NCBI GenBank assembly: GCA_018292915.2
Contig: JACVVK020000017.1
Location: 1,885,501 to 1,949,500, forward strand
DNA: 64,000 bases
From: Batillaria attramentaria
Lineage: Eukaryota; Mollusca; Gastropoda; Batillariidae
Direction of reading: 5' to 3'
The position numbers were made by a program, and so were the translations under genes. Numbering within the stretch: the first letter of the stretch is position 1; every line of letters begins with the position of its first letter. The notes beneath the pieces are model-generated. The model was given only the letters and a program-made list of their open reading frames with translations. It had not been told where the DNA came from and made no database searches. This document shows, piece after piece, positions 25,345 to 36,207 of the stretch.

Positions 25345-25873
25345 TGTGTGTGTGTGCACTCACATGTGTTTGCGTGCATGCACAAATAAACTTAATAAAG
25401 TGGAATTTCTGTGTCTGCAGAACAATTTATGAAGACCCAGAGAGCATCAGAGGGAAGTATGGCTTGACTGATACCAGAAACTGTGCTCATGGCTCAGGTA
25501 TACCTTACTGCTACTTCTTTGTTGTGACATTGTTTACACCCCACCCTCACTTCCAACCCACTCAAAACCCCTTCCCCTTCCCTCATGGCGAAAAGCTGTT
25601 TTTGCCAAATGCATCTTTCTGTTGCTCATATTTGTGTTTGTATTTAGTTTTGGATTTTTTCTAAAATTATTTCTGATTATTAAATCTTATTTCTGATTTG
25701 ATGTAGATTCTGAGGAAACAGCCAAAAGAGAGATCCAGTTCTTCTTCCCGGAGTTTGATGTCAGCAAATGGTACCAGGAAACGGAGCCTTTGTTTCGCTC
25801 AGGGCAGGTGCGGTTTGATGAGGAAAAGGTTGAGCACGTTCCTGTACTACAGAATGGGACAGCTGGTAGTTGA
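23526..25873 (+). CDS. NME6: Nucleoside diphosphate kinase 6 (NDPK group II)
   Basis: Transfers gamma-phosphate between nucleoside triphosphates and diphosphates through a phospho-His intermediate; NME6 is a divergent group II NDPK reported as mitochondrial. Exons: 23526-23600, 23883-23985, 24657-24696, 25014-25097, 25421-25497 and 25707-25873. They total 546 nt (181 residues plus stop; human about 186), all in phase. Seen: TLAILKPDVVAHPHIVK at the N-terminus, FFVNRLVSFMS, HILAREAAIPEWRQLMGATK, then SIRGKYGLTDTRNCAHGSDS with the catalytic His at about residue 124. The C-terminal tail FFPEFDVSKWYQETEPLFR is typical of NME6 and distinguishes it from NME5 and NME7. An in-frame ATG at 23457 would add 23 residues; I prefer 23526 because homology begins there. 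Intron 2 carries a SINE and an (AC)n tract, and intron 4 two (TG)n tracts. Confidence 0.93.
23671..23726. repeat. (TG)n then (CG)n in NME6 intron 1
   Basis: About 22 TG units passing into an alternating CG run, a sequence prone to Z-DNA. Confidence 0.9.
24028..24600 (+). mobile_element. SINE family B, copy carrying an (AC)n expansion, in NME6 intron 2
   Basis: Head and body at 24028-24188 (GGTTTGTGGTCTAGTAGTTA, GTATGTGGCATCGTTCATTT, TTGTACTCCGGCTTCCTCCC). Then an inserted tract with (AC)n to 24364, then the 3' module at about 24404-24600 (GGCTGAGCTGACCCTTTGCA, GTGATTCACATGAGC). Confidence 0.65.
25126..25356. repeat. Two (TG)n tracts in NME6 intron 4
   Basis: 25126-25170 and 25271-25356, separated by 100 bp of unique sequence. 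The second ends 65 bp before the exon 5 acceptor. Confidence 0.92.
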
Positions 25874-26079
25874 TAGAGTGCCATTTATGTCTGGTTGCAA
25901 AGTTTTTGCCAGGATGAACAGTGTTGGGTATACGCATAGTACATCGGAGTGTAGTGTTTATTGTGGGGTCAGACTTATTTAACAGGTGTGAGTGCATGGG
26001 TAATTGTAAATATGAGAATGACGTTCATAGAAAAAAGAAAAAAAGAAGCCACCACCAGTGAACGGTTTGAACATTTTCT

Positions 26080-26110
26080 CTCTCTCTCTCTCTCTCTCTG
26101 TATATATGTG

Positions 26111-26143
<33 letters not shown>

Positions 26144-26146
26144 TGT

Positions 26147-26211
<65 letters not shown>

Positions 26212-26440
26212 TTAAACCTGAATATTGACCTGCCGTGTTGTGATTGCGTGTGTCCAGGCTGTTGCGCTTATCAAAGCTTCTATTCTCAGATTAAAGCTTG
26301 TACATGTGTGAAGTGTAACTCATTACTGCACATTTGCTTGTAACTGAACCCCTTCGGTCCCCTGTATATAAATACATTTGCGGACACTGTAGTCTTTCGC
26401 AAAGATAAACTGGATATCTGGTACAAAGCTCACTCTTCTT

Positions 26441-26529
<89 letters not shown>

Positions 26530-26709
26530 TTGCTTGTGTCTACTTCCACAGCGTTTCTTGTGCTCCTGTGTTTGCTCGGTGCCAGCCTTTGTGAGGCTGT
26601 AATTGTACACCTGTTTAAAGGCCCCATTGCTACCATTTTTACGCACATAGGTCGGTCTTGTCTGTTTGGTGGTGCCCAGTATCACACCACTAAGACACAT
26701 GCACAAATA

Positions 26710-26784
<75 letters not shown>

Positions 26785-26810
26785 GCACGCACGCATGCAC
26801 GCACGCACAC
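26080..26810. repeat. Cluster of (CT)n, (TG)n and (AC)n microsatellites downstream of NME6
   Basis: (CT)n at 26079-26099, (TG)n to 26206, (TG)n at 26446-26512 with TGCG variants to 26530, and (AC)n at 26714-26780 with GCAC variants to 26810. The last two face each other as an inverted pair able to form a hairpin. Confidence 0.92.
26290..26295 (+). terminator. Candidate NME6 polyadenylation signal (ATTAAA)
   Basis: ATTAAA variant hexamer 417 bp after the NME6 stop, just past a (TG)n array. A similar ATTAAA lies nearer, around 26211. Which one is used cannot be decided from sequence. Confidence 0.25.
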
Positions 26811-27407
26811 ACCTACTGGTACAGTCGCATATGCTCGTACACAGTCACCACCACCAAACGTCAGGTCTGCTCCACATAAGTCGCCATTGCCGTTTGGACG
26901 TCTGGACAGTTGTCGAGGTGCAGATTTAAGAAGTTTTGTGTCGACCATTTTTGTCTTGAACTCCATAATTATAAGGTACGTTTGTGCGTGTGTGTTGTCT
27001 ATTGCGATCTAAATCAGATTGTGTTAAATGTGCTGTTGATGCAAACTACACATTGTGAGATTCAATAGAAAGATAATTATAGAGACATACCTTATCATGC
27101 AGGGCCGTAAGTGTAGCTGCCGGTCTTGTTAGGTGCTGGGAGGGGGGGGGGGGGGTGTAAAAGGCAATCCTTACAATCTGCTCCAGTGGCCAGGCCAGTA
27201 ACCTGCTTTTCACAATTAAGAGCCCTCCGGTGCATTCTTTTCTGAACCACACTGCTTCATATAACATATGATGTTTAGCTTCGCTACCTTTTTTTTCTTT
27301 TTTTTTTCCACGAAATCTATACATCTGACTTCATTTTTTACTTCATTAGTCCATGATCATGAAAGAGGGAGAAAATTAAACTCAGTGTCCACTTCCCCAT
27401 TCATTCT

Positions 27408-27650
27408 GCTTTGGAAATTTTTAAAAAAGATAAATGCAATTCTAAAATTTCGAAACTTAAATCAAGTTGCTGAGCTGGCCCTTTGCATCACGTGACTCGT
27501 GTTCACGATCAGTGTTAAGAGAATGCGTGTGATTCACGTGAGCGTGCGTGTTGGGTTTAGCTCGCGGCGCTTTGAGCCAAATATTTCATGTGGGATAAAG
27601 CACGTATATTAACGCAATTAGTATTATTATTAATCACGTACGTACCGGCT
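27408..27650 (+). mobile_element. SINE family B, 3' module only
   Basis: Matches the 54050-54450 copy from AATGCAATTCTAAAATTTCG through GCTGAGCTGGCCCTTTGCAT and GATTCACGTGAGCGTGCGTG to GGGATAAAGCACG and ATTATTATTAAT. Head missing. Confidence 0.68.
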
Positions 27651-27796
27651 AAGCATAGTCATCCTGTCCGACACATTGTCGTTTATTTCATGAACCGCAG
27701 TACGTGTAATACGTGTGTAATATCTACAGGTGTTTCAGTTAATCAAAGAAATCAAACGATTCGCTACAGACGCTAAGTACCTTTTCTATCATTTCG

Positions 27797-27855
<59 letters not shown>

Positions 27856-28838
27856 TGGCTGACAAACACCAGTTGCAAATGCAATTTTATTGTTCAATTT
27901 CGCCACCGTGCATTCGAGAGTTTACTGACTCTGGATGTATGCACACTGCTATCTTTGTAACAAACGTACAAACGAAGCATGCCGTTTTCGGGGGCTGGGG
28001 GATAGGGTGGGGGTAGGGGGAGAATTAGCTACAGACACTTGAAACAAGCAAGCAAGCAAGCAAGCAAACAAATCATAGTCGAGGGTCGGTCTGAACATCT
28101 AGTTAGAACTGGGTACATCATCCGGACCCTCGGGTAATTTCTTTATTGGTCTGATCTACTCAGTTGAAAACAACACGAAATTCACAAACGCTACGCCGGC
28201 GGTCAGCAGAGCCTCTGCAAGTCATGCAGCCTACTTGTTTTTCTCTGTGGCGGGAAACAGAAACACACGTCTGGTTGCGGAAACTAACTTTCTGTGGCTT
28301 CCAATCAAAGGTCTTGCAGTTCATTGAGTGAGAAGCCAGACCAACTCGGCAACGTCGGCATACTGGTGCTCGACCCAGATTTAACCATCTGCGCTCTTGT
28401 TCTATGGAATCGAGACACACGAAGCTGGTGTGTAGTTATTAAAAAGCCGCCCATTGCGTAGGAACGTCAGTAAGAACGAAAATTCACACCGTGTCTCTTT
28501 TCCCCGTCGTAGATATCGCCCCGCTTACACGGTGGAAACTCACAAACACCCACCAACCCACAATTATCGTTCGGGCAAAACAAGGACGGCAACTGCGCTG
28601 CACTGCCATTCCGGAAAGACAGATACACAAATTCAGTCCAGAAGAAGATTAACGACAGTAACAACAACTGACAACAACAACAACAACATGTATTTGTTAA
28701 ATGCCCATCTTCCCAGTCATCTAGGCCTACAAACCATTTGGAGCTGTTTTCGGTGATGTTTAGCATCGTACCACAGTAACAGCCTCACACAGGCCTGTAT
28801 TAAACCAACAGAAGCATAAACACAAGAAAATTCGCGCC

Positions 28839-28905
28839 ATGGCCTTCTCTCTCCTGATCGGGCGGCATTATTTTCTCACATCTGTGTCGTCTTGGGTCGC
28901 CGCCC
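28839..28905 (+). CDS. Candidate first coding exon with mitochondrial-type presequence
   Basis: A good Kozak context (GCGCCATGG) starts a 22-codon frame reading MAFSLLIGRHYFLTSVSSWV and then AA. It ends at a strong donor, CCC followed by GTAAGT, in phase 1. Length (67 nt), phase and composition (no acidic residues, Arg/His with hydrophobic/Ser) match the first exons of HADHA and HADHB nearby, so a mitochondrial presequence is plausible. No downstream exon was found in the window. Could be chance. Confidence 0.28.
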
Positions 28906-29120
28906 GTAAGTATTCCGTGGCGGCAAACTTTAAACTTGTACAGCAATTATTGTTTGGTGCTCAGTTTCGGCCACTTTTTATGTGAAAACGTCCACCGAAA
29001 TACACTTGCGTCACAATGGCCCGGTAGTATTTTCCTCTAGCCAAATTTCAACACGAGGTCACCAAAATGAGGTATTACGTTAGTATGACGTATGGAATCA
29101 GGCCAGAGAAGTTTCAGTTG

Positions 29121-29432
29121 TCATGACGACACAGCTGGTAAAGAGCGAGGGTCGTTCGCTGTGGACGTGGATGGTGGGAGCTCCGCGGGAGGGGCAGAAG
29201 CAGAAGCAGAAGCAGGGGCAGGGGCAGTGGCTGGAAGGTCGGAGACTCGCATCTCTGCACTACCGTTCCGAAAACTGGACCTGTCCATCCATGTCGATGA
29301 CGTGGCGACCTGTGATTCGTCGTCAGCCGGGTATGGCTTGTGGCGGCGTTTTTTCTTGCGAGGCTTGGGCTGTGATTGCCGGCTGGAGACTGCGGCACCG
29401 TGTTCAGCGTCTTTGCTAGCACTGCACCCCAT
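29121..29432 (-). CDS. Small putative N-myristoylated protein (MGCSASK start), unrecognised
   Basis: A 103-residue open frame on the minus strand that begins MGCSASKDAEHGAAVSS. Gly2 with Cys3, then Ser6 and Lys7, fits N-terminal myristoylation plus palmitoylation, a peripheral membrane anchor. A strongly basic stretch follows (KPRKKKRRHK, about residues 23-32), which would reinforce membrane binding. The rest is low-complexity, Ala/Pro/Ser-rich, and ends at TGA. An upstream in-frame ATG at 29480 would bury the MGC motif, so the start at 29432 is preferred. It may instead be the first exon of a longer gene. The base composition is GC-rich compared with its surroundings. No family is recognised, and the long opposite-strand frame here is taken as a shadow. 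Confidence 0.42.
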   Translation of the reverse strand: MGCSASKDAEHGAAVSSRQSQPKPRKKKRRHKPYPADDESQVATSSTWMDRSSFRNGSAEMRVSDLPATAPAPASASASAPPAELPPSTSTANDPRSLPAVSS

Positions 29433-29599
29433 GATGGAAAAATGTCTATGTTTGGTAGAAGAATGTCTATGAGTGGCCAATGAAGCGTGGAGGAAGGTCT
29501 ATGTGTGGTCAGTGAAGCGTTGAAGTAGAATGTCAATGCGTGGTCAGTGCAGTATGGAAGAGGGGGGTTCCGTCAACTGCAAGATACAAGCGGTGTTCT

Positions 29600-30420
29600 T
29601 ATTCACTGTAGCAGATCTTTATTGACACGGCAGGCACGTCACACGTCATTTTGATACTTATCGCATTCTGAATAATTCGATTCGCTCAGATCCCGTTCAG
29701 TTGTCTTTGTGGAGACTTGAAAGACAAAAGGCGCGTTTTACTTTGACAGCCCGAAGACCTGTAAGGTACCACGACGAGAAAAGTTCACTTACGGTGGAAG
29801 ATCTTGTGTGGACAAGCAGATTGCCAGTAGGATTCGGAATAATTCAGTTTGATCAGATCCCAGTCAGTCGTCTTTGAAGAGAAAGAGAGACAGTTTCCGA
29901 TGATATTCCGAGGGGTGGGTGGGGTGGGTGTTTGGGATATTCCGAGGGCTGTAAGCTACCCAGAGCTGCAGTTATTGGTAGAAGATCTAATTTTGACGAG
30001 CAGAGTGGGTGACATGCGTCACTTTCCTGCCGATGACATTCTGCATAATTCGATTACGTCGCTGCGGAGATACCCTGAAGGCGTGTTTTCAACTGGCGGT
30101 CCATAGCTAAGTTTATGCACTGTGGAAGATCTTCCTGTATCAGTTTGCAGCAGAACTGGTGGCGTATGTCACTTTCCTGCCTGTGGCATTCTGAATCATT
30201 TGATTTGACTAGACCCTTGCTTTTGTGGAGAAAGACTAAAGCCGTTTTTTTCCCCCACTGACAGTCAAAACCTTATAGGCTAATTCGAGCGAATCATTCA
30301 CGGTGGAAAATCTTTAATTGTATCAGTTGACAAGCAGAAAAGATGGTGTTGCTTGCAACTCACATTCTGGTGAATTGTGTATCACTGGATCTCCGTCGCT
30401 GTGCTGAGGCCAAACACATC
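29600..30420 (+). repeat. Degenerate tandem array, ~110-190-bp units, about five copies
   Basis: Shared blocks recur in order: a GTGGAAGATCTT-like block (29789, 30122, 30301; related forms near 29606 and 29981), then CAAGCAGA or GACGAGCAGA, TGCGTCACTTTCCTGCC, CATTCTGAATAATTCGATT, GATCAGATCCC and TCTTTGTGGAGA. Units have diverged and differ in length. No protein frame is shared between them. Confidence 0.6.
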
Positions 30421-30468
30421 GAAACAAGAAGCTATGACTGAATTGTTGCTTGCTGGTTTTGGCGTGAT

Positions 30469-30800
30469 ATGTTTTCAGGATGTTTTCAGTTGACGTAAAC
30501 ACACGCGTGTCACTGAATGCGATTTTGAAACGTTTTCAGGATGTTTCGGTATGTACAGTTGACGTAAACACACACGTATCAATGCGGTTTTGAAACGTTT
30601 TCAGGATGTTTCGGTATGTACAGTTGACGTAAACACACACGTATCAATGCGGTTTTGAAACGTTTTCAGAATGTTTTGGTATGTACAGTTGACGTAACCA
30701 CACGCGTATCAATCCGGTTTTGAAACGTTTTGAGGATGTTTTGGTGTGTACAGTTGACGTAAACACATGCAGATCACTGAAACGTTTTCCGGATGTCTCA
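30469..30800 (+). repeat. Minisatellite, ~65-bp unit, about five copies
   Basis: The unit contains GAAACGTTTTCAGGATGTTT, CGGTATGTACAGTTGACGTA, AACACACACGTATCAATGCG and GTTTT. The middle two copies are nearly identical; the edges decay. Every unit includes TGACGTAA or a one-base variant. Confidence 0.8.
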
Positions 30801-31151
30801 GTTGATGTATACAGTCCACGTAAAAAGTCACGTGCACTACACACTCCTGTCCTCTCCGTAGTGTAAAACCTTATGCCTGGGAGTGAATATTGAGTCTTGA
30901 AATGTATCCAGTCCTGCACCTACTCTGGCATCACTGTGCTGCGAAGAACGCGCATGCAAAGAACACCATTACTTGCTGGATTCCACTGGACACTGAGTTC
31001 TTGGGAATGCCCGTAAGACGCTGGTTGACTGCATTGTTAAAGAGACGACAGAATCAACTCAGTAAAAACCGTCTTGCTTGTGACCTCTGGAACAGAAAGA
31101 GAACAGTATGCCGTCAGTGGCAGAGGAAGCGATGGGGACATGGAGAATAAA

Positions 31152-31677
<526 letters not shown>

Positions 31678-31779
31678 AATATTACTTCTTGAGGTGCATG
31701 AAATGCAGCCACACGCGAACCACTAATCTGTCGAATCAATCCTGATTTCGACCCTTTTAGAAAATGAATTCATTCACGC

Positions 31780-33000
31780 AATCCGCCCCAAAACAATTGT
31801 GCAAAAGTGGGTGGAATCAAACACTGGTCATATCGCGCTCAAACGCAAGTTGTACCATTTACTGAATGACTCAGCCATACAATTCATATCGATTCTATTT
31901 TGTGTTGTTGGTGGTGCGGGTGGGGGCGGTGCGGGTGGAGGTGGGAGGGTATTGGGAGAGCGGGGGGGGGGGGGGGGGGGGGGGGGGCGGGCGGTTAGCA
32001 GGGATGCCTTGTGAAATCGGACACTGGTCGTATCAAGCACCAAAGCAACCAAACAACAGATGGCCTCTACAAAACAACAACAACAACAACACAACTATAA
32101 ACGATCTAAGGCCACCCCCCCTCAAAAAAACAAACAAAACAAAAACAAAAAACAAAAAAATAAAACAACAAAAACAAACAAAAAACCCAACAAAAAACAA
32201 AAAAACCCCAAAAACCCTGTGCTCACTGTAACCCGACCGACCAATAATTTTGGCCGCCGAACCTAAACTTTTTGATAGATAAAAAAACAACAACAACAAA
32301 AAACCAAACAAACCAAGAACAGACATTTCGATCTTTCCGTTCGCTTCAGCCTTGTGTCGTTTGCTGTAGTAGAACAAGAAGTCTGAACCCGATGTTAAAA
32401 ACGGCGAAGTTTCACGAAAAGGTCCTAAAAACAACAACAACAACAACAACAACTGACCTACCTACCCAAAGTTGTTTTTTTTGGGGGGGGGGGGAGGGGG
32501 GGGGACATGTTACCTTAAGCACAGTATTTTTTTTTTCCTTGGTCTAATCGAAAGATGGCGGAAACGCCGAATACGAAAAAGTATGTCACTTCTTGTTCTG
32601 CGTCCCCAAGACAGAATCTCTCCATCTACACTAACAACGTCGCATCACTCCCTCCGCCTCCCTGACCGGCTTTCCGACCTCCTAATGCGACCAGAAAAGA
32701 TTGATAGTGGAGTTTTCACACACAGGGGAATAAACCATGTGTTATGGCCGGAAAAATAACGTGGGCCGACATTCTGCTTACTGGGCTGCAGACGCGGACA
32801 TGAGCAATTCTGGGGGTGTGGGCAGATTTGGAGCTCAAAATTCCGGTGTAGGTATTTTCCTCTCTGGTTAACTTTTTTCTTTTTGTTTGGAGGACTGAGG
32901 TCGATTGAGTCGAAGATTCTTTTATTGTGATTTTCTCAGAACAGGAAGTAGACGTCTGGTAGACGCCTCATTTACAAGTTTAAACGCAGATTTTTCTTGA
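31780..33000. other. Spacer with G-rich, CAA-rich and A-rich low complexity
   Basis: G-rich block 31905-31995 with an uninterrupted G run near 31963-31987. (CAA)n and CAAAA-rich stretches occupy 32075-32310 and 32427-32455, with a G run at 32484-32504. No supported gene; the frames here are compositional. Confidence 0.65.
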
Positions 33001-33001
33001 C

Positions 33002-33499
<498 letters not shown>

Positions 33500-34065
33500 G
33501 TTTCTGGAAACCTGCTTGAGGTGAGATGTGTTCCGGTGGTAACTATACACGCTGAGCCGATTTAGTGCCGTCACTTTCAGCCCCCCTCTCCGCCCCGCCC
33601 CCCCCCCCCTCCCCTCGTTCGCCCCGTCAGTGTGTGTCTTCATCACGTGATAGAGAACATACGTAAAAACCAACCAACCAACCAACCGTTCATTAACCCT
33701 GAACTATATCGCCACAGATTTTGGCACCCCCCCCCCCTCCCCTTCTGCCCTTCCCCACTGACCCCTACCCCGCGTCCCCGAAACCATTAACACTACAGAC
33801 ACTGAGACCCGGCCAAATGTCTGTCACTGAATTCTACAAGCCGGAAATAGGATCGTTTTAATGACGCCTGCAGCTCATAGACCTGGACGAGTGTTGGGAT
33901 GTGAACGAAGGAAATGGTGCTTCAAATTCCCAGCTCTTCACGCGAGACGCGCGGAGAAATTCGAAATAAGTGCCAGTAACACCGGCCAAATTCTAAAAGG
34001 CGCGGCGTTGGAAAGGGGGACAACTGTCGACATAGTGTAAGACGGTTCTCAAGATCCCAAGTTCA

Positions 34066-34420
34066 AGATGTGATCTGCCCCTTTTGGAGTATACAGAGTG
34101 TACACAGAATAATAAAAATGAACATAGCATACAGACAAAATGTTACAAAATCAAGTTTAATTAACAAGAAATCAGTGTAGTGCATATGTTACCCTTTGGG
34201 GGTCTGGAGGGTACACTAACTAAGCGAACAATTACTGAACACTCGTATACAGACAAAACTTGTGTTACAAAATCAAGTATCACATGAAATGCAGTACACA
34301 TGTGACCCTTTTGGCGGATATGGAGCGTACACAGAATAAGAAAAATGAACATCGCATACAGACAAAATGTTACAAAATCAAGTTTCACATGAAATGTAGT
34401 ACACATGTGACCCTTTGCGG
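34066..34420 (+). repeat. Tandem repeat, ~115-130-bp unit, three copies
   Basis: Unit marks: TGTGACCCTTTTGGCGGATA, GGAGCGTACACAGAATAAGA, AAAATGAACATCGCATACAG, ACAAAATGTTACAAAATCAA and GTTTCACATGAAATG. Copies 1 and 3 are closest; copy 2 has a diverged centre. Confidence 0.75.
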
Positions 34421-34499
34421 TACGAAATGTTTAACTTGAAATGCAGTGTACTCGAGACGCAAGAATCGTGTTTGCTACTGTGACACGAAAAACGACGAC

Positions 34500-35063
<564 letters not shown>

Positions 35064-35140
35064 CGCGGAGAGAAAAACTGGATTCCAAACAGTCAGACAT
35101 GGTCCAGTCCAGAAACACTTCGAAAACTGGACATAAGTCA

Positions 35141-35497
35141 AATGAAACGGGGTAATTCCATACTTGCTAAGTCAACTTAAGTTTTGGAAAGTTTCGCTCG
35201 TGAGCTCGCCTGTACGTTATAAATACTCTATCTTGATGATTAGTACAGCTCTTAATGCGATACAACGCTGTTTACACTTTGCGCGAGCGGTCGAACATAC
35301 ACATTTCTACGACAGTTGTCACACTCCTGGAGCGCTCAGTGTGATCGCCCTATCTTGGAGTACGCTTCTGACGGCTCAGTGCCAGCATTACAAACGCTGT
35401 CACTTTCAAAGTGTCTACATAGTGGTGTGATGATAGTTATCATGAATACAGCTCAGAACGATCCGTGAACATTAAAATGGCAGCATTAACCCCTTAA
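35141..35497. mobile_element. TTAA-type MITE (family D), copy 2
   Basis: Collinear with the 18192-18540 copy along almost its whole length: GTAATTCCATACTTGCTAAG at the left, GATTAGTACAGCTCTTAATG in the middle, and ATTAACCCCTTAA at the right. The left TTAA is degraded. Confidence 0.68.
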
Positions 35498-36207
35498 ATT
35501 TCTTCGTACGGAAACACAGCTGCTCCAGTCGTATACAAGTTCCCCTATAACAGATCAAAAGTAGAGAGAGAGAGAGAAAAAAAAGGTAAATGACCTCCGA
35601 AGACCGAAGACACGAGTCAAATCAAAGACGTTTTAATTACAGACTTCCGAAAATAAATCAGAACCCAGACAGAAATTTACCCACAGGTCGAGACGACTGT
35701 CGTCGCTACTGACCACCAATTTGACCTCCACCCCCTGCTCCCCCTCCCCAATTAGTTCCAATGATCGCTCTCTTGACTAAAGAGATCTGAAGCCCCTTGG
35801 AGGAATATAAAGCGAAGGCGGCAAAAATCTCGTTTAATGACCTGCACGTGAGACTCGTAGAGTGGGTATTGATGCCAAAACAGCTTTCGCCTGTGGCGTC
35901 GAGATCCATCCTCTGATTGACGTCTATCTTGTTAGTGACTGATTAAAGGAACGCGACCGTAGAGACTTAAACGGGCAAATTCCATCCTTGTTAAGCCAAC
36001 TTATGTTTTGGAACAGTTTCGTTCGTGAGTGCGCCTGTGCGTTCGAAATACTCTATCTTGATGATTAGTTACGGCGAAAGACTAACCCCGAGATGGATCG
36101 ATTGTTTGTGTAGCTACCGAGCCTCACCACTCGAACTAATCATGGTAAGCTGTTTATACCACCAGCATTCAGACTCTTACCTCTATAGGCTAGGAAAATT
36201 GCCGAAC

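Larger units (their letters stand above)
25874..28838. other. Intergenic spacer between NME6 and the 28.8-kb region
   Basis: Apart from the microsatellites, the SINE B 3' module (27408-27650) and (AC)n at 27801-27851, I see no gene. A G run lies at 27140-27155 and CAAG repeats near 28048-28066. Confidence 0.6.

Noticed and set aside
29092..29472. 126-codon plus-strand frame opposite the MGCSASK frame
   Set aside because: Composition is Ala/Glu/Gly from a CAGAAG/GGGGCA repeat and has no motif; judged the shadow of the minus frame or of GC-rich DNA.
32472..32759. 95-codon plus frame
   Set aside because: Begins in a G run and crosses T-rich sequence; the later part shows no recognisable domain.
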